From an uncultured Victivallis sp. (lineage in GTDB: Bacteria; Verrucomicrobiota; Lentisphaeria; Victivallales; Victivallaceae): a stretch of 64,000 bases of DNA. The translations under genes and the position numbers were made by a program. The notes under the pieces are model-generated. The model saw only the letters and a list, made by a program, of their open reading frames with translations. It did not search any database and had not been told where the DNA came from. The first letter of the stretch is position 1, and each line of letters opens with the position of its first letter. This document shows positions 32,614 to 41,018 of this stretch, in pieces. The DNA is taken from positions 48,328 through 112,327 of the forward strand of contig CALXOE010000006.1 of the NCBI GenBank assembly GCA_944389935.1, given 5' to 3'.

Positions 32614-33483
32614 TTATTGTTTGCGTTTTCCGGAATCGAGGCGGAACTCCCGCGGTGTGCATCCCTGCTGCTTCCGGAATTGACGGTTGAAGCATGAAAG
32701 CGAGGGGAATCCGCAGCGTGCGGCGACCTCTGAAATCGAGGATCGGCCGCTGCGCAGTTCGGCCAGCGCCATGCCGATGCGCAGCTTGTTCAAATACTCC
32801 TGCGGGGAGCTCCCGAGTTCGCGCCGGAACACTCTGCGGAAGTTCGTCAGGCTCATGCAGCAGAGCCGCGCGGCGGCCGTTACGGTGGCCGTCCCTGCGC
32901 AGTTCCGGCTGAAATAGGCGATCGCGGGGGCCACCCGTTCAAATTCGCCGGCGTTCCGTTCCGGGTGGAGATGCGGAACGGTTTCCCCGAACTGTTTTCT
33001 GAAATGGAGCGCCAGCAGCAGCACCAGTGCGCATTGTTCCTCCTGTTCTTCGGCCCGGAACAGCTCTTCGAGCAGTCGGCTGCCGCGCGGATCGGTTCCG
33101 CCGTCCCGGATGTTTCGGAATCCCGCCCCCCGGAGCGCCGGGAGAAAGCGAAGGTCCAGATCCGGAAAATGCGGCAGCAGTATCCGTTCGAAATCGAGAT
33201 AGTACCACACCCAGTGCGAAGTTGTCCCGGCGGCGCTCGTGGCAAGATGCGCCTCCGTCGGGTCGATCACGGAGTAGTCTCCCCGGCGGAAATTCATGAT
33301 TTTACCCTCCACCACGAAAACACCCTCTCCCTCAAGGCAGAGGCCCAGTTCTAGGCAGTCGTGGCGGTGCAGGTAGTCGATCTCCCGGGCCGGATGACGC
33401 GGATGATCATGGATGCTCAGCGGAAATGTTCCCCCCGGTGCCTGCGACAGAAATTGAATCGCATAATTTGGTCGATTCTGCAT
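32614..33483 (-). CDS. AraC-family transcriptional regulator
   Basis: The 289-residue protein has an N-terminal cupin-like sensor (about 15-150, with HRHDCLELGLCLEGEG and RRGDYSVIDP). The C-terminal part (about 190-283) is two helix-turn-helix motifs, including ISEVAARCGFPSLSCFNRQFRKQ and the ending CTPREFRL. It probably binds a small sugar-like ligand. It is divergent from the ADP-ribosylglycohydrolase-like gene across a 111-base gap, so it likely controls that gene. It also lies directly upstream of cstA on the same strand. Confidence 0.88.
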   Translation of the reverse strand: MQNRPNYAIQFLSQAPGGTFPLSIHDHPRHPAREIDYLHRHDCLELGLCLEGEGVFVVEGKIMNFRRGDYSVIDPTEAHLATSAAGTTSHWVWYYLDFERILLPHFPDLDLRFLPALRGAGFRNIRDGGTDPRGSRLLEELFRAEEQEEQCALVLLLALHFRKQFGETVPHLHPERNAGEFERVAPAIAYFSRNCAGTATVTAAARLCCMSLTNFRRVFRRELGSSPQEYLNKLRIGMALAELRSGRSSISEVAARCGFPSLSCFNRQFRKQQGCTPREFRLDSGKRKQ

Positions 33484-33594
33484 GGTTTTTGCTCTTTTTT
33501 ATCTGGTTTAAATCGTGATCGCCCATTATACTATAAATCGAGACCGGGAGAAAGACAAGAACACAGACCGGGAAAACAAGAAGGAGATCGTAGA

Positions 33595-34923
33595 ATGTTG
33601 ATTTCAGGCTGGCAGACCCCGTTGGAACTTCTGCGGGAGGAACTCATTCAACTTGAGCAGGAAGGTCGCGTGGTTCCGGACTCTCTCCGCAAAGAAGTGG
33701 AGACGCTTGTGGCGGAAAAGGAGCCGTGGGCGGCGCGGATCGAAGAGGTCGCCGCACAGCTGACCGGGCTGCCGATGCGGCCGGAGTGGCCGTATGAGGA
33801 ACCCGATGAGCTCGATGAGATCCGTCGGCTGCGTCCGGCGGGACCGCGCGTTCTCTCTCTGAATCTCTCCGACGGCGAGATGCTCGAACGGTTCCACGGT
33901 GCCTGGCGCGGCCGCTGCGTGGGCTGTGCCCTCGGCAGGCCGGTTGAGGGGAAAACGCGCGACTGGATCCGCACGCTCCTGATTGCCCGGGGCGAGTGGG
34001 AGCTCAATGACTTCTTCCGCGGCGGCGACTCCAGGCTCTGGGCTCCCGCTTCGCAGCGGGAGAATATCCGCTGCATGGAGCCGGACGATGATATTCACTA
34101 CACACTCATCGGACTGCGCGTGATGGAGAAGAAAGGGGCGGATTTCCGCTGGGACGACATTGCGAACTGCTGGAACAGCCATCTCCCCTACAACGCGATC
34201 TGCACGGCGGAGACTCAGGCGATTTTGAACTACAATATGCTTCACCCGCGGTGCAGCGGGTATGCCCCGAGCATCGCGACTCCCGAATTCACCCGGCGGC
34301 ACAACAATCCGTACCGGGAGTGGATCGGCGCGGCGATCCGCGCCGATTTCTGGGGCTACGCCGCGGCGGGGAATCCGGAACTCGCGGCGGAGTTCGCCTA
34401 CCGGGACGGCAGCTGGACGCACGTGAAAAACGGAATTTATTCGGAGATGTTCGTCGCCGCCCTCATCAGCGCCGCTTTCGTCGAGAGTGATCCGGTGCGG
34501 CTCGTCGAGATCGGTCTCTCGGAAATTCCGGCGAACTGCCGCATTGCCGAAGCGGTCCGGCGTGCTCTCGAATGGCGAAAAGAGTGCGCGGACTGGGAGT
34601 CCTTCATGGAGAAGATCGACCGGCATTACGGGACGCTTTCGTGGGTTCACTCGATCAATAATCTGCTGATTGTGCTGATGGCACTCTTCTACGGGGATTC
34701 GACGATCGACCGCAACACGGCTCTCGCAGTGATGGGCGGGGCCGACACGGACTGCAACGGAGCGACCGCGGGTTCGATCACCGGTATTCTGAATCCGGTC
34801 AGCCGTCTGGCGGAGCGGCAGAATGACACGGTGGAGCCGCAGTTTATCGGGGAGGGGACTTGCCGCATGCGGAAACTTGCAGAGCGGACGCTCGCCGTCT
34901 GGAAACAAATCCGCAACCGGTGA
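33595..34923 (+). CDS. ADP-ribosylglycohydrolase (DraG) family protein
   Basis: The 442-residue protein starts after a clear AAGGAG site. A helical N-terminal extension of about 90 residues precedes the DraG-like core. Core features are GAWRGRCVGCALGRPVEG, the acidic PDDDIHYTLIGL and, near the C-terminus, GGADTDCNGATAGSITG, which together form the two-metal site. Members remove ADP-ribose from proteins or small molecules. In polysaccharide-degrading PVC and Bacteroidetes bacteria they often act in sugar or nucleoside loci, so the substrate need not be a protein. The divergent AraC gene points to inducible use. Confidence 0.83.
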   Translation: MLISGWQTPLELLREELIQLEQEGRVVPDSLRKEVETLVAEKEPWAARIEEVAAQLTGLPMRPEWPYEEPDELDEIRRLRPAGPRVLSLNLSDGEMLERFHGAWRGRCVGCALGRPVEGKTRDWIRTLLIARGEWELNDFFRGGDSRLWAPASQRENIRCMEPDDDIHYTLIGLRVMEKKGADFRWDDIANCWNSHLPYNAICTAETQAILNYNMLHPRCSGYAPSIATPEFTRRHNNPYREWIGAAIRADFWGYAAAGNPELAAEFAYRDGSWTHVKNGIYSEMFVAALISAAFVESDPVRLVEIGLSEIPANCRIAEAVRRALEWRKECADWESFMEKIDRHYGTLSWVHSINNLLIVLMALFYGDSTIDRNTALAVMGGADTDCNGATAGSITGILNPVSRLAERQNDTVEPQFIGEGTCRMRKLAERTLAVWKQIRNR

Positions 34924-34942
34924 GCTGCGTCGTTCCGCAAGA

Positions 34943-35521
34943 TCAGCGGAGCCGGTCGAACTCCTGAGTGCCCGCGGAGAACGGAACGAACTGCTCGTCC
35001 CGGATCGGCCGATCGTGGAACAGTTCAAAACTCGTGCTGAACAGCCAGGTCGCCTGAACGTCGTAGCAGCTGAAGATGAGGTAATATCGACCGTCGATCG
35101 GCTCCGGGGAGAGCTCCACTTCGCATGCGGCGCGGACGTCCCAGTCGAAAAGCTCCTGGAACGTGTCGGGCGACTGCCGGGCCATCAGATGCGGCAACTG
35201 AAACGGCAGACCGGCAAACTCTTCGTTGTAGTAACCTCCCTCTTCGGAAGATTTCGTGACGATCGTGGTTCTCTCCCCCGGACTGAGCTCGAACATGATG
35301 CCGTAGGAGTTGGAGGAGAGCGGCACGCCCCGGGTGGTCGCATTGTCCCGGACGAGAATGATTCCGGAAAATCTGTTTTCTTCCGGAGACCACTGGAATT
35401 TGCGGTCGATTTCGTAATTCACTGTGATGCGGGCTTCTCCACGGGTCTCCTGGTTGTCGCAACCTGAAAGCAGCATGGAGAGGAGCAGGATCGCCAGCAG
35501 CATCGTTGGGATGTGTTTCAT
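34943..35521 (-). CDS. Lipoprotein of unknown function coupled to ispH
   Basis: The 192-residue product has a signal peptide with lipobox LLSGC (C20) and a beta-rich soluble domain. No family was recognised. Its ATG overlaps the ispH stop as ATGA, so it is translated from the same message. It is convergent with the DraG-family gene and only 19 bases from its end, with no terminator visible. Longer upstream frames overlap ispH and are shadows. Confidence 0.6.
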   Translation of the reverse strand: MKHIPTMLLAILLLSMLLSGCDNQETRGEARITVNYEIDRKFQWSPEENRFSGIILVRDNATTRGVPLSSNSYGIMFELSPGERTTIVTKSSEEGGYYNEEFAGLPFQLPHLMARQSPDTFQELFDWDVRAACEVELSPEPIDGRYYLIFSCYDVQATWLFSTSFELFHDRPIRDEQFVPFSAGTQEFDRLR

Positions 35522-36447
35522 GATTTCTCCGGTATCGGGGGGATGGAAAATGCCGTACTCTCGTCGGCGGCACAGTTCTCGTTTTCTACCCGGAAGCCTG
35601 CGGCGCGGAGACGCTCCAGCACGCCCTCGACGAGCGATTCCGGGGCGCTTGCGCCGGCGCTGACTCCGATCGTCGCGGTTTTCGCGATGATTTCCGCCGG
35701 GATCTCTCCGGCGTTCTCGATCAGGAATGCTTTCACCCCCGCCTGTTCCGCGACTTCCCGCAGCCGGTTGGAGTTCGAGCTGCGCGGGGAGCCGATAATC
35801 AGAATGACTTCGCACTTGCCAGCCAGAGCGCGTACGGCTCTCTGGCGGTTGGTGGTCGCGTAACAGACCGTTGCCGCGGATTCGAGCTGCGGATAACGCT
35901 CGCGCAGTTTCGCCTCGATTCGGCCGACCTCCTCGGTGTTCAGCGTGGTCTGGGCGAGGAGTTCGATGCGGCTGCCGGGGGGGAGCGGCGTCAGGGCCTC
36001 CGCCTCCGCCGTGCTGCCGACCACGAACGTGTATTTTGCTCCTGATCTGCCGACGGTGCCTTCCACTTCCGGGTGGCCGCGGTGGCCGATCAGAATGAGA
36101 ACGTCGCGAGCTTTTCCGGCGCAGTGATGCAGACGTTTCACGAGCGGGCAGGTTACGTCGACGATCCGCAGATTCCGGCTGCGCGCCTGCTCCTCGACGG
36201 CTGCGGAGACCCCGTGCGCGCTGAACAGCAGCACCGCCCCGGGAGGAACTTCTTCCAAGGTTTCCGCAAAACGAACGCCGCGTTGCTGCAGATCATTCAC
36301 GATAAAATTGTTGTGCACGATTTCATGCAGCACGTAAACCGGCGGCCCGAAACGGTCGAGAACCATCTCGACGGTCTCAAGAGCCCGGCGAACCCCTGCG
36401 CACATTCCATGCGGAGAGGCGAGAAAAACACGTTTTTCCTGATTCAT
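35518..36447 (-). CDS. ispH: 4-hydroxy-3-methylbut-2-enyl diphosphate reductase
   Basis: The 309-residue [4Fe-4S] enzyme does the last step of the MEP isoprenoid pathway. The three cluster cysteines are C16 (PHGMCAGV), C100 (DVTCPLV) and C195 (TVCYATTNRQ). The substrate-binding HEIVHNN, SAHGVS, GHRGHPEVEGT and GSPRSSNSNRL motifs are complete. No ribosome binding site is seen before the ATG, and the likely promoter is so close that the message may be leaderless. The lipoprotein gene follows by ATGA overlap. Confidence 0.95.
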   Translation of the reverse strand: MNQEKRVFLASPHGMCAGVRRALETVEMVLDRFGPPVYVLHEIVHNNFIVNDLQQRGVRFAETLEEVPPGAVLLFSAHGVSAAVEEQARSRNLRIVDVTCPLVKRLHHCAGKARDVLILIGHRGHPEVEGTVGRSGAKYTFVVGSTAEAEALTPLPPGSRIELLAQTTLNTEEVGRIEAKLRERYPQLESAATVCYATTNRQRAVRALAGKCEVILIIGSPRSSNSNRLREVAEQAGVKAFLIENAGEIPAEIIAKTATIGVSAGASAPESLVEGVLERLRAAGFRVENENCAADESTAFSIPPIPEKS

Positions 36448-36453
36448 GGCTCT

Positions 36454-36482
36454 ATCATACTCCGTTTTCCGGATTTTTTCAA
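36454..36482 (-). promoter_or_regulatory. Promoter immediately upstream of ispH
   Basis: On the minus strand TTGAAA (36482-36477), a 17-base spacer and TATGAT (36459-36454) are followed only 6 bases later by the ispH ATG at 36447. Transcription would start at or next to the start codon. Confidence 0.5.
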
Positions 36483-36492
36483 GCGGGCGGAA

Positions 36493-36518
36493 CTGCGAAA
36501 AAAAATGTTTTTTTGCAG
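36493..36518. other. A/T-stem hairpin between ispH and the symporter gene
   Basis: CTGC at 36493-36496 and GCAG at 36515-36518 flank runs of eight A and seven T residues that can pair. The structure sits just upstream of the ispH promoter. It may be a terminator remnant or a bent-DNA element. Its function is unknown. Confidence 0.3.
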
Positions 36519-36526
36519 TTGTGAGA

Positions 36527-36555
36527 TTGAATTATCCATCGGTGTCGAGTAGTTT
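36527..36555 (+). promoter_or_regulatory. Possible promoter of the symporter-tsaC unit
   Basis: TTGAAT (36527-36532), a 17-base spacer and TAGTTT (36550-36555) lie 87 bases before the symporter start. The match is moderate. Confidence 0.3.
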
Positions 36556-36579
36556 ATATCGCTGTACCGTATCAGGCGG

Positions 36580-36613
36580 AACGCCGTTGCGTTTCCACCC
36601 GGGCGTTTTTTTT
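36580..36613 (+). terminator. Possible leader attenuator before the symporter gene
   Basis: AACGCC (36580-36585) and GGCGTT (36602-36607) can pair across a 16-base loop and run into eight T residues (36606-36613). It lies in the presumed leader of the symporter gene, so it would act as an attenuator. The loop is long and the stem short. Confidence 0.3.
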
Positions 36614-36641
36614 GAACTTTTTCAAAAACAGGACGGAAAAG

Positions 36642-38264
36642 ATGTTCCATTTTTTCGGTGAGGCGCTTCCTCTGGTCGAAGCAGCGGCGGAAAGCAGCGG
36701 AGCGGGAAGCTCCATGCTCTCTCAGGGCACGAAAGTGACTCTGTGGGTCGGGATCATCATCTACCTCTCGGTGCTGGTCGGCATCGGCTTCTGGTGCAGC
36801 CGGCGGGTCAAGGGGATGAACGACTTCCTGGTTGCGGGGCGGCGACTGCCGCTCTGGATGGCGACCGCGACACTTCTGGCAACCTGGTTCGGCGCCGGGT
36901 CGAGCATGGGGGTTGCGGCGACCGTCTATCAGGACGGCATCGGCGGAGTTCTGGCCGATCCTTTCGGGGCGTCGATCAGCCTTGTGCTCGCGGGTATTTT
37001 CATCGTCGGGCTTCTGCGGCGGCTCAAGTGTTTGACCGTCACCGACATCATCGAACGGCGCTACGGAAAATGGGCGGGAGTTTACGCCTCGCTCTGGATG
37101 ATTCCGGTCTACATCGGCTGGCTCGGCGCGCAGATGCTCGGAATCGGTACGATCCTGCATATTCTCACCGGAATGGACGCAACCTGGGGGACGCTCATCG
37201 GCGCCGGGGTGGTTCTGATCTACACCTATGCCGGCGGCATGTGGGCTGTGACGCTGACCGATGTAGTACAGGTTTCACTGATCGTCATCGGACTGTTCAT
37301 CATCGTTCCCGGCGCGGTCTTTGAGGCGGGCGGCTGGAACGAAATGACCTCTCGGCTGAGTGCGGCGGATCTTTCGCTCGGTATGAAGCACGCGGTCGAC
37401 CCCGAAACGGGAGAAGTGCTGCCGTTCGTCTTTTCGGATTACGTCTACTACATCGGCAGCTGGATCGTCATGGGTCTGGGCTGCATGGTCGGCCAGGATC
37501 TGATTCAGCGGTCGCTCGCGAGCCGCAACGAAAAGATCGCGGTGTCGAGCGCGGTCATGTCCGGATTCTTCTATGCGGCGATCGGTCTCGTGCCGATCAC
37601 GATCGGATTTGCGGCGCGCACGGTGCTGGCGAAATACGGCATCGCGACTTCGGAGGACTCCGAGACGCTGTCGAACCAGGTCCTGCCGCAGATGGCGATC
37701 ATCATTCTCGGGAAACTGCATCCGATTGTTCTGACGATTTTCCTTGCCGCGCTGATTTCGGCGATCATGAGTTCGGCGGACAGTTCACTTCTGGCGGGTT
37801 CCTCGCTGCTCTGCAACAATGTGATCGGTTCGATCTGGCCGCGCCTCAGCGACCAGAAGCTGCTTTTGATGACCCGGTTCGCGACTGTGTTCCTGACCTT
37901 TATCGCGCTTCTGCTCGCGTGGGGGGTCAAAAGCATCTACAGTCTGATGATCAACAGCTGGGCGTCGCAGCTCGTGGTGATCTTCATCCCGGTTGTGACG
38001 GCGCTTTACGTCCCGAAAGCGAGCAAAAACGCGGCCTGGGCGGCGATGGCGGTTTCGACCGGCGTGTGGCTCGCCTACGTGTTTGTCGATTCGAGCGGCT
38101 CGGGCATGAGTTTCACGGAGCTGATGAATTCCGATCTCGACCGGAGTTTGACGGTCGGAGCGGTTTACGGATTCATCGCGGGTGCGGTGGCGTTCACCTG
38201 CTGTTACATCGGGGAGCGGGTTCCGCACTGGGTGCTCGATCAGCCGGATGAGGAGGAGGAATGA
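36642..38264 (+). CDS. Sodium:solute symporter family protein
   Basis: The start at 36642 gives 540 residues; a TTG at 36612 is the alternative. About 13 membrane helices are predicted. Features of the SSS family include GMNDFLVAGRRLPLWMATATLLATWFGAGSSMG near the N-terminus (positions about 57-90) and AALISAIMSSADSSLLAGSSL in the later Na+-site helix region. The solute (sugar, amino acid or organic acid) cannot be told. An AGGACGGA site precedes the ATG. The stop overlaps the tsaC start as ATGA. Confidence 0.88.
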   Translation: MFHFFGEALPLVEAAAESSGAGSSMLSQGTKVTLWVGIIIYLSVLVGIGFWCSRRVKGMNDFLVAGRRLPLWMATATLLATWFGAGSSMGVAATVYQDGIGGVLADPFGASISLVLAGIFIVGLLRRLKCLTVTDIIERRYGKWAGVYASLWMIPVYIGWLGAQMLGIGTILHILTGMDATWGTLIGAGVVLIYTYAGGMWAVTLTDVVQVSLIVIGLFIIVPGAVFEAGGWNEMTSRLSAADLSLGMKHAVDPETGEVLPFVFSDYVYYIGSWIVMGLGCMVGQDLIQRSLASRNEKIAVSSAVMSGFFYAAIGLVPITIGFAARTVLAKYGIATSEDSETLSNQVLPQMAIIILGKLHPIVLTIFLAALISAIMSSADSSLLAGSSLLCNNVIGSIWPRLSDQKLLLMTRFATVFLTFIALLLAWGVKSIYSLMINSWASQLVVIFIPVVTALYVPKASKNAAWAAMAVSTGVWLAYVFVDSSGSGMSFTELMNSDLDRSLTVGAVYGFIAGAVAFTCCYIGERVPHWVLDQPDEEEE

Positions 38265-38845
38265 CACCGGTTCTCGATCTGGCAGCAGCCGGGCTTGAAG
38301 CGGCGGTCGACGCCGCATGCGAGGCGCTCTCCCGTCCCGGCGCGGTTGTGCTTGTGCCGACGGAAACGGTTTACGGGCTCGTCTGCCGGGCGGACGACGC
38401 GGCGGCGCGTCAGCGGATCTACGACCTGAAAGACCGCGACGCGACGAAGCCGCTCGGCTGGTTCGTCGCGGAGTGGCGCCGGCTCGCCGATTGCGGGGTG
38501 CTTCTTGAGGGGCTGCCCGCGGAGCTTGCGGTCAAACATTGCCCGGGCCCCATCACGATCATCGCGCCTCTGCGCAACGGCGGGACGGTTGGATTCCGGG
38601 TGCCGGATCATCCGTTCATGCTCGCGCTGCTGCGCCGGATGAACTGCCCGCTCGCGCAAACGAGCGCGAATCACTCGGGGCATCCGAACGCCTTGACGGT
38701 TCAGGCCGCACTCGCGGAACTCTCCGGAGAACTGCCGCTCGCGGTTGACGGCGGTCCGATCGCTCCGGACGCGCTCGCTTCCACTGTGGTTGACGCGACC
38801 GGCGCGACTCCGAAAGTGCTGCGCCAGGGGGCGCTGCGGATCTGA
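38261..38845 (+). CDS. L-threonylcarbamoyladenylate synthase (TsaC/Sua5-YrdC family)
   Basis: The 194-residue YrdC-domain protein makes threonylcarbamoyl-AMP for the t6A37 modification of tRNAs. The conserved PTETVYGLVCRADD, KDRDATKPLGWFV, CPGPITII and AQTSANHSGHPN segments are all present. The length fits the short TsaC type without the Sua5 domain. It overlaps the symporter stop by ATGA, an unusual pairing of a housekeeping tRNA gene with a transporter. The downstream gene is convergent, 25 bases away. Confidence 0.88.
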   Translation: MTPVLDLAAAGLEAAVDAACEALSRPGAVVLVPTETVYGLVCRADDAAARQRIYDLKDRDATKPLGWFVAEWRRLADCGVLLEGLPAELAVKHCPGPITIIAPLRNGGTVGFRVPDHPFMLALLRRMNCPLAQTSANHSGHPNALTVQAALAELSGELPLAVDGGPIAPDALASTVVDATGATPKVLRQGALRI

Positions 38846-38870
38846 ACGGTCTCCTCCTGTGTGATCCGTT

Positions 38871-39299
38871 TCAACGGGTGGTTTTGCTGCCTCTGGAGCG
38901 TCCGGATTTGTCGACATAGCGGGTGGTGCTGCCGTTCGTGGTGGATCTGCCGGAGACTCTTCCGGAGGAGTCGTAATAGGTGGTGGTGTTCCCGTTCGTG
39001 GTGGATCTGCCGGAGACTTTCCCGGAGGAGTCGTAATAGGTGGTGGTGTTTCCGTTCGTGATGGCTCTGCCGGAGACTCTTCCGGAGGAGTCGTAATAGG
39101 TGGTGTTGTTCCCATTTGTGGTGGATCTCCCGGAAACGCGCCCGGAGCCGTCGAAATAAGTGGTACGGTTGCCGTTGGTGGTCGACCTGCCGACGGTGCG
39201 TCCGGTGCTGTCGCGCCGGGTGGAGTTCTCCTGTCCGAACGCAGCGCAGACGGCCAGACAGAATACGACGATCATGGCGTTTTTGGCGAACAGTTTCAT
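38871..39299 (-). CDS. Secreted 20-residue-repeat protein
   Basis: The 142-residue product has a signal peptide ending near AAFGQ. The rest is about six tandem 20-residue units of the form STTNGNTTTYYDSSGRVSGR. The units are basic and Tyr/Thr/Gly-rich, with period-20 aromatic and Asp-x-x-Gly positions. This resembles short YD-like or MORN-like repeat proteins and should fold as stacked beta-hairpins. Its ATG overlaps the stop of the upstream secreted GH-like gene (ATGA). The function is unknown. Confidence 0.7.
   Translation of the reverse strand: MKLFAKNAMIVVFCLAVCAAFGQENSTRRDSTGRTVGRSTTNGNRTTYFDGSGRVSGRSTTNGNNTTYYDSSGRVSGRAITNGNTTTYYDSSGKVSGRSTTNGNTTTYYDSSGRVSGRSTTNGSTTRYVDKSGRSRGSKTTR
38881..39240. 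repeat. 60-bp tandem repeat inside the repeat-protein gene
   Basis: Six 60-bp units run in register from 38881 to 39240. The three units 38941-39000, 39001-39060 and 39061-39120 are nearly identical, and the outer units are diverged. The repeats are in frame, so copy-number change would add or remove 20 residues without a frameshift. Confidence 0.85.
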
Positions 39300-40792
39300 T
39301 TGCCTTCCTCCTTTGTCATTCGCTTCAGGGTTGCAAGTACGAGGCTTTTCGGCGGAATCGTCAATTTTGAAAGCGGCTCGCCGGGAGCCGTCGGGAGAAC
39401 TGTTTCTGCAATGGGCTGTTCTGTCTCCGTGTTGCGGCTGGCGAGTTCCGGTGCGGAGAGACAGACTGCGCTCTCCAGCTGCCACTCCCGTTCCCGGAGA
39501 AACCGGAGGACGGTCGGCCGGGCAGTGTCCGGAGAGAGATTGTTGAACAGCAAATAGAGTTCTTTCCCGTCCGGGGATTTCAGCGCGGCCGCACCCAGCG
39601 TCTGCCCGCGGCCGAATGTGGCGGCATCGCCCGAGAGCGTACTGCGCAGAAGTTCCGAGTCAGGGGGAATTCTCCGCAGAAAACGGTAGAGTTTTGCGGT
39701 CCCCGTCTCATACGGGAGTGCTCCGGCCGTTGCGGTCATCCCCCGGATTCCCGGCGGAAGATGGAAGAGCGTCGCCGCACCCACCTCCGGACGATTCAGG
39801 AGAAAGAGAAACCACTCCGCCTCCTCGAGGCAGCCGGCGAGCGACTCGCTCCGGAGTCGGCGTGCCTGCAAATTCCCGGACGTTCCGGATAGCGGCAGAG
39901 CCGGTTCCGTCACGAGCAGCCGGATTCCCGGATTCCGGGAGTCGGCGATCTCCCGGGCGAGGAGATCGAAGTACGGCTCGGCAACGGCCGGCGGCAGGTC
40001 GCGCAGATACGGGTGGAACGAGAGAAAGTCGATCTCCCCGGCCAGTGCATCGAGCAAAAGCCGGTTGAATTCCGGAAGTTTCCCTTTTGACCGCTCCGTC
40101 CACGGGGCCGTGACGGCGGGAACGGCGAACCGCGCGTCCGGAATCACGCTCCGGATCGCGAAGATGTAACGCTGACACTCGCGGGCGCAGGCGGAGGCCG
40201 ACCCGAATCGGCTGTAATTGTAATCGAGTTCGTCGCCGAGCTCCCAAATGGCGGGGGGCATCGGCTCGGGGCATCCCAGATCGATTCGCAGTTTCCCCCA
40301 CAGCGTATCGGAGCCGCCGGCCAGGAATTCCGCCAGATCGCGCGCATCTTCCGGGGTGTTCCGCACCATGTTGACCGTCCAGATGTACCCGGCATCCGGG
40401 TTCTGCCGCCGGATGGAGGCGAGGTGGCGGAGCAACCCGACCCGCGAAGTTCCGGCCCGGGCGGAGACGGCGTATCCGGAGCCGGGATTTTTCTTCCAGT
40501 CGAGAAATTGCGAGTCGACTCCTGCCATGCGGAACAGCGTCGGGCGCATCTGTGACGCCACGATGCCGATGGTCCCGCACTTCGGACGCAGCAGTGGAGC
40601 CGGCCCGGTCAATCGGTTCAGTCCGGTCAATTCCGGCCACGAGTCGTTCACCCCGAGGAGGGCATCGTCGAAGACGCGGATCGTCTTCCGCGGTTCAATC
40701 GTAAGCGTCGCCGACTCCTCGCCCGGAGCCGCGGCGGCAGCCATCGGCAGGGCGAGGATGAGGAACAGCGCTACTGGAATGCTTCGGATCAT
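39296..40792 (-). CDS. Secreted GH-A-like (arabinofuranosidase-like) protein
   Basis: The 498-residue product has a signal peptide ending at about AAAAPG. A TIM-barrel-like middle includes PAIWELGDELDYNYSRFG (acid/base-like Glu), IDFLSFHPYL and LLVTEPALPL (nucleophile-like Glu). A C-terminal beta-domain holds ELYLLFNNLSPDTARP. This order resembles GH51/GH39-type clan GH-A enzymes, and I give no exact family. An AGGAGG ribosome binding site and a good promoter precede it. The repeat-protein gene is coupled at its end. Confidence 0.6.
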   Translation of the reverse strand: MIRSIPVALFLILALPMAAAAAPGEESATLTIEPRKTIRVFDDALLGVNDSWPELTGLNRLTGPAPLLRPKCGTIGIVASQMRPTLFRMAGVDSQFLDWKKNPGSGYAVSARAGTSRVGLLRHLASIRRQNPDAGYIWTVNMVRNTPEDARDLAEFLAGGSDTLWGKLRIDLGCPEPMPPAIWELGDELDYNYSRFGSASACARECQRYIFAIRSVIPDARFAVPAVTAPWTERSKGKLPEFNRLLLDALAGEIDFLSFHPYLRDLPPAVAEPYFDLLAREIADSRNPGIRLLVTEPALPLSGTSGNLQARRLRSESLAGCLEEAEWFLFLLNRPEVGAATLFHLPPGIRGMTATAGALPYETGTAKLYRFLRRIPPDSELLRSTLSGDAATFGRGQTLGAAALKSPDGKELYLLFNNLSPDTARPTVLRFLREREWQLESAVCLSAPELASRNTETEQPIAETVLPTAPGEPLSKLTIPPKSLVLATLKRMTKEEGK

Positions 40793-40832
40793 GGACACCT
40801 CCTGCAGCCGCAAAAAACGCGGTCTCTTATCA

Positions 40833-40861
40833 GTATAATGCGATTCCCTCCGGAAAGCAAG
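40833..40861 (-). promoter_or_regulatory. Promoter of the secreted GH-like/repeat-protein pair
   Basis: On the minus strand TTGCTT (40861-40856), a 17-base spacer and TATACT (40838-40833) lie 40 bases before the start at 40792. Confidence 0.5.
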
Positions 40862-41018
40862 TCTCCGCTCCGGAAAAATCCGGAAAACCCGTTTCTCCGC
40901 AGCCGGTCGGAACAATCCCCGTCCCCTGTGCGGCGGAGTCAACGTGTGGACGGTGTTCGCCGTTATGAGCGAGCGGCGCTTTCTCCCGGGAAAAGCGGCG
41001 TGGAGAATTTTTTGCGGA

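Noticed and set aside
38881..39240. CRISPR or mobile-element repeats
   Set aside because: The 60-bp units are in frame inside a coding sequence with a signal peptide; they encode a protein repeat.
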